Source: Conchocele bisecta
Lineage: Eukaryota; Mollusca; Bivalvia; Lucinida; Thyasiridae
NCBI GenBank assembly: GCA_029237695.1
Contig: CM055275.1
Span: forward strand, 89,516,433-89,580,432
DNA length: 64,000 nt
Direction of reading: 5' to 3'
The position numbers were made by a program, and so were the translations under genes. Below, piece by piece: positions 33,807 to 44,140 of this stretch. Below the pieces are notes generated by a model that saw only the letters and a program-made list of their open reading frames with translations, had not been told where the DNA came from and did no database searches. Numbering within the stretch: the first letter of the stretch is position 1; every line of letters begins with the position of its first letter.

Positions 33807-34950
33807 GAGATTGTGACTGTAAAAATGGGGCTTATGTGATTTGTAACTACTGTCTGTTCCACGTTTATCTGCCGACGAACGTTTGGCTATTAAACACATT
33901 AAATCTAAATAACATTTACATGGAAGTACTTTTTCATCAATAACAAAAGTCACCCTCCAGAAAAAAATATTATTTGGATCTTATTGCGAAAAAATGTTAT
34001 TCTTGTTTATGGACCGATTTTCAAAATCTATCTTTAGTTTTCTTAGTTTCATCATTTCCCAGCTAACTAACCAGGTTTCGGAGTCAATATCCAAATGTTT
34101 TCGTTTTTCGACCCTCCTGAAGCCTATTTCAACAACATTGCAAAGTATACTTATCTAGCAAAGTATACTTTGAGGGAAAAATGTTCAGTTTTATGATAAA
34201 TTTATTAATTTTTATTATACTAAATTTATTACATTATCACAGCCAATTTGGCTCTGATAATGTAATAAAATCTGTATAATAATTCTGCATACTTGTAATC
34301 ATCAAATATGTGCAGTGGTTAATTCTATATGAAATAATGCATTTTGGGAAAACTAAATAATTAATAATGCTAGATAAGTATACTTTGCAAGTTTGATGAA
34401 TTTGGCTACTGGTCACATTCCTCCTCCTTTTCGCCCCATGTTAAATTCCCTTAGGAAAATATTTTTTTTCGCAATAAAATCAATAGTTTACGGAATTTAA
34501 TCAAATAAAAACAATTGGGGAGGGTGACTTTTTTTTATATATTGATGAAAAAGTACTTTTAAATATTGTTTAGTTTTAATATGTTTAATAGCCAAAAGTT
34601 CGTCGGCAACAAAACGTGAAGCAGACAGTAGTGTACATTTAGCTCCTGATGACTCAAGTAGCTCCTGATCACTGGTGTAGCCCGATAACGGTCAGTTTTC
34701 CTTGTTAGACGCATGATGGTGTTTCATTGATGAACTGGCAAACGGCACTTATGCTGATCAGACTTTTGGATCTACACTGGTGGCAAAACCAATGTGCCTC
34801 ATTTCTCCAGTTACAACCACATATAACAGTGTCTGGAGAAAGTGTGCGTATGAGTGATACGTATGATATTGCGACCAGTATAGTCCCTGATCAGCATGCG
34901 CACCCGCGCGCATGCTAATCAGGCTCTACACTGTTCGTCATTCAGTCAAT
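33807..34950. repeat. MITE-A with nested foldback F, mirror copy
   Basis: MITE-A ends near 33807 and 34822 with F at 33844-34634 inside, plus the adjoining GCATGCGCACCCGCGCGCAT palindrome (34890-34920). Confidence 0.75.
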
Positions 34951-35116
34951 GAAAACCCAATGAAGTCATGCGTCAAACAAATAATACACTGTAACGTCTC
35001 TAAATCTCGGATACACAGGAAACCCCAGCTTGATAATGAGTTTCAATATCAGTTCAGTATTTGTATGTTTTTTTTCACGAATAAAAATCACAGGCATGTG
35101 TTCGTGAGTGCTCATA

Positions 35117-35352
35117 TTTTCAAGATGTTTTCTTGAATTTTCAAGTTATTTCTTGAATTTTCAAGTTATTTTCTTGAATTTTCAAGTTCTTTTCCTTGAA
35201 TATTCAATTTTCAAGTTCTTTTCTTGAACTTAGTTATTTTCTTGAATGGTCAAGTTCTTTTCTTGAATTTTCAAGATCTTTTCTTGAAAATTCAAGAAAA
35301 GATCTTGAAAATTCAAGAAAAGATCTTGAAAATTCAAGAAAACATCTTGAAT
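35117..35352. repeat. TTTTCTTGAATTTTCAAG palindromic array, arm 2 only
   Basis: About 12 units of an ~18-bp self-complementary word. The left half is oriented CTTGAATTTTCAAG and the right half TTCAAGAAAAGATCTTGAAA. Arm 1 (11900-11950) has only GTTCAATTCTTAGCATCTTG here, so the array is a private expansion on contig B. Confidence 0.85.
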
Positions 35353-35439
35353 ATCGCCTGGGCCCGGTTGCTCAAATCGTCTTAGCGGAATCTCTCTATA
35401 CTGGACACAATGGGACTTCCCATGGTGACTGGTTTATAT

Positions 35440-35670
35440 AGAATAGTAGGTTAGTGCCGTGAATGGGAACAAATATCTGGCAAGGCTCAGGAAACGGGAT
35501 GGGCGAGGCTTTGCCGAGCACATCCTGTTTCCGTGCCGCGCCAGATATTTGTTTTCATTCACGGCACTAACCTACTATTCTATTTATCCCGTCAACACCT
35601 AAAAATGGCTTTAAAATTCAAAAATAGTATTGACTGGAGATCAAAAATGATTCACGGCACTGTGTTGACG
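35440..35670. repeat. two small foldback elements, mirror copies
   Basis: Counterparts of 11548-11808: TAGAATAGTAGGTTAGTGCC palindrome at 35440-35583 and ATCCCGTCAACACC ... GTGTTGACGGGAT after it. Confidence 0.8.
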
Positions 35671-35745
35671 GGATAAAAAGAGATTCCAATGTAACATATA
35701 AATCTGCGAATGCGTGCTAGTAAACAAAAATCAATACTTGCAACA

Positions 35746-35750
35746 GTTGC
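35746..35750. repeat. Polinton 1 target duplication GTTGC, left
   Basis: GTTGC at 35746-35750 recurs at 54624-54628. The empty site on contig A (complement of ~11483-11487) has it once. A sixth base may have mutated, since six is usual for Polintons. Confidence 0.75.
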
Positions 35751-35818
35751 AGTAGTATAGAGGGATTCAAAATGATACCACCTAACGGTGGTATCATTTC
35801 TCCACCCTCTATACTACT
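35751..35818. repeat. 68-bp terminal hairpin of Polinton 1, left
   Basis: The outermost 68 bp are an imperfect palindrome. AGTAGTATAGAGGG at the tip recurs as CCCTCTATACTACT at 35805-35818, with AATGATACCACC / GGTGGTATCATT as inner stem. The right end has the same unit at 54556-54623. Confidence 0.88.
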
Positions 35819-36085
35819 CCACCACCCCCCGAAAAATCAAAAATTGGTTAACGAGGAAATTGTCTCCCACCAACCACGAAAAATTCAAAATTGGTGTCAT
35901 AAATACATCATGTTGTTTTCACGTCCAATTGAACAGATAAAACAATAGTCTTAAAAAGGATTTATTTTTGACACCAATTTATGAATTTATTCTAATAAGT
36001 TTCTGATTTAAATGTGCCCACGAGTGATAGTTTATATTCCAACACCCCATTTTTCTCCTCCAATATAGATAATTTATTTCGCAGA

Positions 36086-36235
36086 TCAGCAACTAATTCT
36101 ACCAGCTCTAGTCTACCACGTTCACCTGTAGCCACCTGACAGTGTAGTTGCTTATGTCTACAAAGAGTTTGGGCACTAATGAATTTACAAGGGCATCTGG
36201 GGCATTGAAATTGCGGGGGGACACAAGGAATTTTT
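36086..36235 (-). pseudogene. zinc-finger gene remnant in left TIR
   Basis: The left TIR keeps only the second half of the gene seen intact at 54060-54285: the CPRCPCKF finger with its HKQLHC partner, to the stop at 36086. The first finger and start codon are replaced by a repeat. Confidence 0.65.
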
Positions 36236-36371
36236 CTCCTCCAATATAGCTAATTTATTTCTACGATGTCGAATTGTAGTCCAATTATATTTGTGTCATA
36301 AATACTTATGTTTTTTTCACGTCCAATTGAACATATAAATAAATAGGTTATAATAAAAATATTATAACAAA

Positions 36372-36542
36372 ATGGATAATAAAATACACAACGAATTGGA
36401 ATTGTATAATGACCTTGCTGAAGAATTTTACGCCGCTGTTTCTACAGTATTAAAACACGGTAAAATGACAATACTATGTGGTATCGAATACATGAAATAT
36501 CAGCGTAATTTATTACGCTGCGATAAAAATAAAAAACGTTGA
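36372..36542 (+). CDS. small ORF A1, unknown function
   Basis: 56 codons from ATG to TGA, AT-rich, acidic N-terminal half and a conserved tail IEYMKYQRNLLRCDKN. That tail is repeated almost exactly in ORF A2 (36789-37019), where the protein continues ~20 residues further, so A1 may be truncated by a small change after DKN. No recognised domain. It is the first gene inside the left TIR and is followed by ORF B1. Confidence 0.5.
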   Translation: MDNKIHNELELYNDLAEEFYAAVSTVLKHGKMTILCGIEYMKYQRNLLRCDKNKKR

Positions 36543-36579
36543 ATTTACAATATTAAACCGGCAATTATGTCGCCGGTAT

Positions 36580-36816
36580 ATGTCTCAAATTTATGTAATG
36601 AAGCGACTAAATAGGATCAATAGGATCGTAGAAACACTACCGAAATATTATCAAACTAATTTTATAAAACAGTTTAAAATCAAAGATTCGTTTACGGATA
36701 TGCGTTTCTACAATATCGCTTTTAACGAAGAATTAAAAATTATTAGAAAAAATTGGAAATTGAATAGAAAAAAACAACTTAGAGAAAATTGGATAATACA
36801 ATACAATTGGAATTGA
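36580..36816 (+). CDS. small ORF B1, unknown function
   Basis: 78 codons, strongly basic (many Lys/Arg/Asn), including KIKDSFTDMRFYNIAFNEEL and KLNRKKQLRENW. Its last 28 nt overlap the start of A2 in another frame. A degenerate second copy (KPNDSFTN) follows A2 at 37060-37140. Not recognised; charge suggests a possible nucleic-acid contact, which is only a guess. Confidence 0.45.
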   Translation: MSQIYVMKRLNRINRIVETLPKYYQTNFIKQFKIKDSFTDMRFYNIAFNEELKIIRKNWKLNRKKQLRENWIIQYNWN

Positions 36817-37019
36817 AAGTTTTTAATAACTGTGTTGAAGAAATTTATGAAGAATACGGGGGTTATAATCCTATATATAAATTCTATAAAATGAGAACAC
36901 TAGGCGATATCGAATACATGAAATACCAGCGTAATTTATTACGCTCCGATAAAAACGTTGCATTTACAATATTATACGGCAATTATGTCAACTATACAAT
37001 AGGCAAATACAAACATTAA
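36789..37019 (+). CDS. small ORF A2, unknown function, paralogue of A1
   Basis: 76 codons. Shares MDN.I..EL at the start and the IEYMKYQRNLLRSDKN tail with A1, then extends through FTILYGNYVNYTIGKYKH. Tyr-rich and without membrane segment or known motif. The A-B order is repeated (A1-B1-A2-B2 remnant), so a ~420-bp cassette was tandemly duplicated. Confidence 0.5.
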   Translation: MDNTIQLELKVFNNCVEEIYEEYGGYNPIYKFYKMRTLGDIEYMKYQRNLLRSDKNVAFTILYGNYVNYTIGKYKH

Positions 37020-37059
37020 GACGGATAATGCGTATCGGATATGAAAATTAAGGTGTATA

Positions 37060-38002
37060 TATAAAATTGTTAAAACCCAACGATTCGTTTACGAATATAT
37101 TTCTACGATATCGCTTATAAAGATATTAATAATTTGTAAAAAAAAATAACAAAAGCCTCCACTCGTGCACAACACCCCCCAGCGACTGGGCAGATTTCTA
37201 GCCGGCACCCAGCCACTGGGGTGTTGGGACCTTTCTTAAGCCCACACATCTGTTGGCTCACAGTCTGGTTTTACGGGTCGCCTTGAACCCCATTGCCAAT
37301 TCCTCTAATTAAGAGAAACCAGCGAAGTAAGGAGAGCCTATGTGTGAATTTGGTTTCCGAAATTGCAAAGCTCTTAGGCAGAAATCTGTTAGGCCGGCAC
37401 CTTTGAGCTACACAATTACATCTCCAAATACACACTATGGATAGACTGACTACCATTAAACAGACGAGACGGACGTCATACCGGATCAACAACATTAGCA
37501 CACACGAGATGAGACCAATTGTTGTAAGGTCAACACACATATATATACTCATCAGTTTCCTATACAACATACAAATGGTGTGATATTATAATTATTTATT
37601 AATACCTATTGGCGAAAGAAAAACATGTGATGGTTCGTTATTTTGTTAATTTTATAATTAATTTTATATTTTTTTTTAATAATTTAAAGCTGAACACTCC
37701 CTATTATTACATAGTAATTAATTTATGTTGTAACGACAATGTTTCAATTACACGGGTTATGGCCCATGCGTAAATTGATAGCCGAGGTAAACAGAGCCGA
37801 TAATTCTCAGTGAAAAACACATGTTGTATAGGTATGTAAATTTGTTTACTGCACCAATATAATTTTGTAAAAAATTAGGAAAATTATAAAATTAAGAATT
37901 TTTTTTTTTTTTTTTTTAAATTATTATTTTTATTTTTTTTTTTTTTTAATTATTTTTTTAAATTTTTTTTTTTTTTTTCTTTTTTTTAATTAATTATTTT
38001 AT
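37060..38002. other. Polinton 1 non-coding segment
   Basis: 37060-37140 is a degenerate ORF B. 37170-37230 forms a GC-rich hairpin (CAACACCCC... with ...GGGGTGTTG around repeated AGC.ACTGGG). 37271-37570 has a minus-strand frame with no recognised similarity. 37890-38000 consists of long T runs. Confidence 0.5.
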
Positions 38003-38525
38003 AATGGTGCTGTAACATTTCCTCCGACTTTATTTCCAAGTTTTACCCTAAATTTATCCCAATCAGTACACTCAATTTTTGGCATGGTGGCGCGCTTGAT
38101 CCTTATATCATTTTTTAATTCTTCATATCTCCCCATTTTCTTCCACCACGGATTCAAACTCTAAATTTGATATTTTCTTATCGGCCAACGCTTTGGACAC
38201 CATAACGTCGATGCTATTTTTTCTTAGACCTAGCGAGAACGGATATTCTATCATGTTTTCTACTTTTTTTCTCGAGTTTTCCACCCGCCGCCCTAATTAC
38301 CATACAAAGTGTTCCAGATAAAACGGTAATTCCACTCAAAACCCCTGCAAGTGGAATCATTACAATTGTAGATAGCGTTGCAGCAGTCCCCGCCCCACAC
38401 AACACAGAAACACTTGCCAGAACCGTACTAGATGCTTCAGCTATGTTTGCCGCGCGCCTATATTTAGAGTGTCTTTTCTATTTGCTACATTCTCTATACT
38501 AAAAATATCCTGCATTAGCGACGTT
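38003..38525 (-). pseudogene. Polinton 1 copy of the Gly/Ala-rich membrane protein
   Basis: Minus-strand counterpart of 59122-59784. The GAGTAATLSTIVMIPLAGVL hydrophobic core and the basic segment KLEKKSRKHDRISVLARSKK remain in a 63-codon frame (38405-38214). Frameshifts near 38170, 38270 and 38480 break the rest. Confidence 0.8.
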
Positions 38526-38685
38526 ATTATTCAAACTAAATCTGAACTTCTTTCGTTTATTGGATTACATTGTTGGTGGAGTGGTATTGAGAGTTGAATA
38601 CAGTGTTGGTGGAGTGGTATTGAGAGGTGGATATGCGTGATTCGTTCTTAGTTAAATTTATTTCATTATATTAGTTTTTACACAT

Positions 38686-40397
38686 AAGTTCAATTAACAA
38701 TGAGACAATTGTGGAGAACTACTCTGAGTCACCCGATTTTTCGTAACAAAGTTATTAACACTACATTGGGAAAGTCTAATTCGATCATCACCGGAGGAAG
38801 AAAACCACCGTCGGAATACTATCTCCAGGAGATTTTAGTGACTCCAACCCCCCGTTCTTCACCATCTACTACAATATTTATCGCGACCGCGCCCACGGTT
38901 TTACCATTAAGCATTAACCGAAGCAGACCGCATTTGGATAAATTCACCTGCAGCTGTGTCATTGTGTTATCCCCCATATTTATTACTCGCTTTGCACCGA
39001 ACGAATATTCATTAGTGCCCACAACAATGGGCCCCGCTTCTCAGCCCAACTGTTATCGTATGACACTTTTTGTATGTTTTCATTGTTTTCACTATCCGGC
39101 AAGAGCATTGTTTGCGTTATATGACTCAGTACGAATCTCATAAGGAGGCCTCATCAAGAGCTTTGGGTCGTGGCTATACGATCATGTTTAGTTTATCGGT
39201 TATTTTTTCATCTAGTTCAGTAAGTGTCGCTTCTTGTGATAGAGTCTCTGAGCGCAACGCATAATAAGCCTCCGTAAAATGGTTGAGCCTGGTGGTCTTA
39301 TAAGGCTTTTATCAATACCCGACCGGGTCTCTTTTGAAATTCGGTTATTTTTTCATTCTAGTTTAGTAAGTGTCGCTTTCTGTTGATAGAGTCTTAAAGA
39401 GCAACACCCTAATATAAGCCTCCGTTAATATCCGCTCTGGTGGTCTTCTAGGGCTTTATCAATACCGATCGGACTCCATCAAGATCAAAACCGGGGTCTC
39501 TTTTTTAAATTCGGTTATTTTTTCATATAGGTCAGTAAGTGCCGCTTCTCTGTTGAGAGAGTTCTCTGGCGTAAACGACCGATTAAGCCTCCGCAATGGG
39601 CCTCTTTGTGGTCTTCTCGGCCCCCTCAACCCCAGACTGGTCTCTTTTTATAAATTCGGCTATTTTTTCATTAGGTCGGTAAGTGGTCGATTCTTTACTG
39701 TGAGGAGTTCTCTAAAGCGCAAAGCATCATAAGCCTTCGCAAAATGGCCTCTGAAGGTTAGACTGGTTGGGTCTCTCGGACTTTATCAATTACCCGACCG
39801 GTCTCTTTTCGAAATTTGGTTATTTTTTTTATCTAGTTCAGTAAAGTGCCGGCTTCTCTGATGAGAGAGGTCCTCTGAGGCAAAATCATAAGCCTTCATA
39901 AGGTCCGGCCTGGGTGGTCTTCTGTGCTTTCTCAATACCCGACGTGGCCTCCCTCATTTCGAAATTCGATTATTTTCCCGTCTCATTCAGCAAGTGTAGC
40001 TTCTTTGCTGTGGAGAGGTCTTCTAAGCGCAAAGCCATTCATAAACCGCTGTAATGTCAACCTGGCGGTCTTCTCAGGGCTTTATCAATCCCCATACCGG
40101 GCCTCTTTTCTAAATTTGGTTTTTTTTTTTTAACTTGTATCGTTTAGTTCCGGTATGAGTTTCTTCACGACTTTGTGTATTCACAGCAGTGCTGATTCTC
40201 CTAAGTTTTGTGATAGTAGACTTTTGTGAATCTCGTCCGTGGCCCTCGATATAGTTCTATTGATCAAGGCCTTTGTTTGTTTGGGTTAGTTAAAAAGTCG
40301 CCCTCTGTCGGGATGGAATTCCACTTCTGCCGGTTCCAAATTATTTGAAATTTGTCACCCAATCGGAAGAGAAATACCTGGTACGTTATATACTCAT
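38686..40397 (-). pseudogene. Polinton 1 fibre-like protein, broken
   Basis: Collinear with 59787-61274. The C-terminal head survives as a frame at 39022-38819 with NKTVGAVAINIVVDGEERGV-like sequence. The stalk is visible as six ~150-nt repeats (unit landmarks near 39222, 39365, 39532, 39678, 39838, 39988), one more than in Polinton 2. Every repeat carries indels. Confidence 0.78.
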
Positions 40398-40429
40398 AAT
40401 GTTTGATAATATATATAACGAAACATGCG

Positions 40430-41269
40430 CTTTAATTCTAAATTAATTTTTTCTAATTATTTGAAATTTCTAGGACGAATCCGAAATCGGGTAATCGTTC
40501 TTCTATCTCTTCTCCTTTATCATCAAGAATAGAAATCTTCAACTCGTGGATGTGTACCGATTCCAAAACTTTCATTCTCGGGTGTGGGAAGATCTAAGGT
40601 CACAGTCTCGCCATTGAAAAACAGTCGCTGGAGGGAACAGTTTTCAGTAATGTGCTGGGGGATCCGTTTTACCGTGTTGTACGATGTTGTTCACCCGATC
40701 AAGGTGCACCCCGAGAGTTTTCGTGAAGGCGAAGCGAAGTTTACGGGGTTATCGCCCGGCGGTGTTAATCACGGGGGAAGGACAAAGTCCAACGGTGCAT
40801 TCGCCCTTTATCCTCGTTGTATAGGGGGGTTGCAAAATTGAAATCCTAAAATACATTGAGGCCAACCCCGGAGTGATCTTTATTTTTTTATCAACGGACA
40901 ATGTTCGCAATCCCCGCGGCTTTTGAGACTGTGAGTAGTGACTTTATCAGATCATTTATTCCTTGCGATTAAAAGATTTGGGACATCTCTGAAAACCCCA
41001 CAAGGCCAGGAACGTAATCGACAGTCTGCTTCCGAATGCGTCTCTCTACTTCTGCAGGTCTAATCGGCGGTCTTAGTTCTAGACCTTCTTCGGAATAGAA
41101 AACGGTAACCGTTATATTCCTTTGAATCCTTGTTATTTCATTGTTTTTTCCACCCAACCTTTGAAGGTGATGATCTAAGGCCTTCACGGCGGTTTTCCGC
41201 AGCAGTTGTTATTAATTTTTGAAGTTCACAACTCCCTTTTTGTAAACATTTAGTTATAGTAGCATACAT
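40430..41269 (-). pseudogene. Polinton 1 penton-like protein, broken
   Basis: Aligned with 61316-62001: the start MYATITK (41269), CELQKLI and GLRSSPSKVGW, and the 3' half (40560-40760, complement of CATCTTCCCACACC-type sequence) match. Reading frames are disrupted throughout. Confidence 0.7.
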
Positions 41270-41283
41270 AATAATTTCTTCAA

Positions 41284-42500
41284 TGGGATACAAAGCATTT
41301 AGCTTTAACTCTAATGTAAAGTTTCGCGGTCGGAGGTAAATACACCACAAAAAGACGTTGTTAACCGCCTTGTACACCCACGTAACGGTTAGACGGACAG
41401 AGGGCTTTGCCACCAACTTCCCTAACATCTTTGAACAATATAGGTTGCCAGGATTACTAAGATGGAGGTGGTAACGGCCTGAGGAAAGCACACCGATGCA
41501 GTTTTGGCTGAACAAATAAATTTCGCTGTATGGTGCGCAACAGCCGGGTGTGGATGTTTCATATAAAGACCATCTGACATCCAAGAATGTCATGCTCCGA
41601 AGTGTCTACCAACTTTCACGTGGTATTATACTATTAGGGAGGATTCTTCAAAGAACTAGGTATTTTCACTACCTCAAGGACGGAAAACGCCTGGGATCCC
41701 ATTCCAAACTCATATAACCGTATGCCTTTGAAAGATGTTGGAACGCAAAATTTACGTTACAAAAAAGGTAGCGGACTGGAGACAGAAAGCATTTCCTACC
41801 AGCACCGGCCCTCGGGGGAGCGTTTCATTCACGGCCAGTCCGGGAATTGGACTCAGACTGATTTTAGAAACGATCACTCCGGAGTGACCACATCGTCAGT
41901 CGGAACGGCCGGGAAATTTTGACCCGGGACTATGACTTTCGGGACGAAGTGTCTGGAGGTCGACACTGTGGCTGTGTTTTTCTTGTAAATGTTACTCCGG
42001 GCGAAAACGGGCTCACGTCGATTACATACTGCAGGATGCTGGGGTTCAGGACGCGTGGGGTACATTTATGTTAGATAAGGGTATGGGTGCCACGCAGGAC
42101 CGGGTTACTCCACGTCAACCGAATCTATTCGGACGTGCGTCTGGGCCATCCTCGGCGCACAGAAGAAGCAACTCGCAGTTCTATACTGGGCCATTTTGGG
42201 AACAGCGTTTGATGCACAAAAACAATTCCTTGGCACTTGTTAGAGGACGCCATCTAGGCTTAGGGTGGACCTGGAGAAGGCCGATCCAGAATTATCAAGA
42301 CGGTTTACTAGAATGCCAGCACCCAGTAGGACTATGTATTTGGGAATAGGTCTTTATATGGCGACGAGCAATATGATTCTGACGAGACGACCCGGTTTGT
42401 CGGTTACATATTTCATATCGTTATCGCCCCGCCAATCAAAAAAATCGGCAACAACGGTAAACGTGAAAACGGATATCATAAGCGCACCCCCAACATGATC
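41284..42500 (+). pseudogene. Polinton 1 long plus-strand gene of unknown function
   Basis: Starts like 62016 (GYKAFSFNSNVKF) and follows the Polinton 2 gene as far as GIPFQT-type sequence at ~41715. It then continues where Polinton 2 does not: GERFIHGQSGNWTQTDFRND and GVTTSSVG (41722-41922), then frames at 42068-42349 and 42265-42498. Probably one gene of ~400 codons. I do not recognise a family. Confidence 0.5.
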
Positions 42501-42960
42501 GGGTTCAACCAGTGGAAACCGATTTCATAAAACACAAAATGAGATACACCTCCCCCTATTCGTAAATCGAAACCCTGTACCCCCAAATTCGTAATTGGAT
42601 GCACCATCGAGTTCAGAAACAGACCAATCGTCGATTGGAGAAAAACACCAATAATCATCATTGTTGAAATTGGAAGCACAACACACGAGGCGGGAGAAAT
42701 TGGGGCTAGTCATCGCTCGTGGCGATCGGATTATTTACGCTTTGGTTGTAGGAACGCTCTGACAGAGAATAATAGGAGACCGCGATTTGCCACGATTTTA
42801 AAGCCAGGTATTTTTGGTTGCCATCCGGCCGTTTTTGATAATTTAGATTGCAAGTAAGAAAAGAAACGTTACTTCCGATCGTCAGGTAGTGCGGCAGCGC
42901 CTTCCCTGCTAATTTAGCTAGAAGACCTGGGAGGGCTGTTAGTTGTTTTTTTTTATCCAC
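42476..42960 (-). pseudogene. small minus-strand Polinton gene, unknown
   Basis: From Met at 42960: a Lys-rich start then an amphipathic LTALPGLLAKLAGKALPHYL, followed after frameshifts by DDYWCFSPIDDWSVSELDG (42713-42525). The amphipathic N-terminus suggests membrane activity, but this is inference only. It lies directly downstream of the gene ending near 43020. Confidence 0.4.
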
Positions 42961-42999
42961 TCCTTGGCTCCCCGGATGGAAGCGGGTGTGGTGAATGGT

Positions 43000-43990
43000 G
43001 CTGGAGCGGGTGGTGGCGCCGCACCACCCAGTGAAAGTTAGAAACTATGGTCGATATAGGTCATGCCGATAGCAACGAGGATGCTTGCTATCGTGACGAC
43101 CTGCTCTCTGAACAGAGTGCGAAGACGCTCAACGTGTGTCGTCTCCTCGTGCCTGGACCTCGAGATTGATTCGCGGATCCGAATTATGTGTGTGCGGAAG
43201 CTCAAGGTTAGTCCGGAGGCCGGCTCCATGCGAGCTTCTCTTTCATCCCGCAAAGCCCGCAGGAGTTTGTTGATCCGCTTCGGTGTTTCTCTATCGTCAC
43301 CGGCTTCCTCCAGTTTTCTTTCTTACTTGCGCGATTGTTATCCCGCGCCGTGAGTTTGGAGAAGGTTAAGGACCAGTTCGCCCCGACGTTTGTAGAAGCC
43401 TTATCGAGTCCACGAGAGTTCTCGAAGAGGTAAAACGGTGGGGTCATCGTTGAGTATTTTTCCAATTGCGATTGACGCTGAAAGTGGTCTCCATAGTTGT
43501 TAATAACGTCGGTGGCTATTTGAGGGATCCTCGCTCGAGTCGACCGTTTCTATCGCGGTGGCCCGTATTTCTTCGCTTATAGGTCTCGTCGGTAGATTTG
43601 GGCTCTACAGGCGCGGGCCGGTATAATTGTTTTAACCCTTGCACAATCCGTGATAGCCTAGTTCGTCCCCTTATGGGAATCGGCCACCGCCCGGGTTTCC
43701 TGCATTGGTGATTTATGCGCGATATGGGTTTTCCGGTCATAATGTTGGACTTAATGGGAGATTTAGTGAGCTCTTAGTCGCAATTTACCGCTCATAAATT
43801 TGAACTTGGTAGTTGTCGCGACCGACAGAGGGGGGACCAGGACCTTTTTCTGCTGCCAAATTGTTGTAGTAGTCGTGTACAGCTCCCTCAAGTAATTCCT
43901 GACTTTGACTGTGGTAGCGTCACCCAATGTGATTGGGAATTGAATGGAGTTTCTATGGTGGGTGTGTGATGGGAATCCTCGAAGTTATCA
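43000..43990 (-). pseudogene. minus-strand Polinton gene with C-terminal membrane helix
   Basis: Collinear minus frames (43740-43516, 43465-43208, 43253-43038). The last has an Arg-rich helical region, then RLRTLFREQVVTIASILVAI with a hydrophobic tail near the C-terminus. I recall a similar LFR-x-x-(V/L)-T-I-x-S-I-L-x-A-I-G-M segment from other animal Polinton proteins, without certain function. At least three frameshifts. Confidence 0.45.
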
Positions 43991-44140
43991 TCTCAACATC
44001 GAGGTAAATTCGTCTTTCCGATTTCATCCATTGTCAACATTGTAATCAGCCATATTTATAATTTTCTTAAAATTATTTATGTATTAAAGACTAAACCATT
44101 ACGGGTTTAGAGTTTCAATTAATTTTGAAAAAATTAATTA

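Larger units (their letters stand above)
30480..35745 (-). repeat. large inverted repeat, arm 2 inner part (contig B)
   Basis: The inverted counterpart of 18240 down to ~11480. It begins immediately at the gap with TGCAACCAGATACTAAAAAC, matching the complement of 18220-18240. Differences from arm 1: a 186-bp instead of a 1793-bp element at 30698, an extra palindromic array at 35117-35352, and scattered small indels. Confidence 0.93.
35751..36235. repeat. Polinton 1 left TIR
   Basis: Matches the complement of 54136-54623 nearly base for base up to ACACAAGGAATTTTT. After that the left side carries a duplicated TTCTCCTCCAATATAGCTAA instead of the rest of the zinc-finger gene. Confidence 0.9.

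Noticed and set aside
35196..35441. ORF with repeated LENSRKDLENSRKDLE
   Set aside because: Pure translation of the CTTGAATTTTCAAG array that exists on contig B only.
38700..39143. 147-codon + strand ORF
   Set aside because: Antisense to the fibre head region; the corresponding minus-strand gene is intact in Polinton 2.
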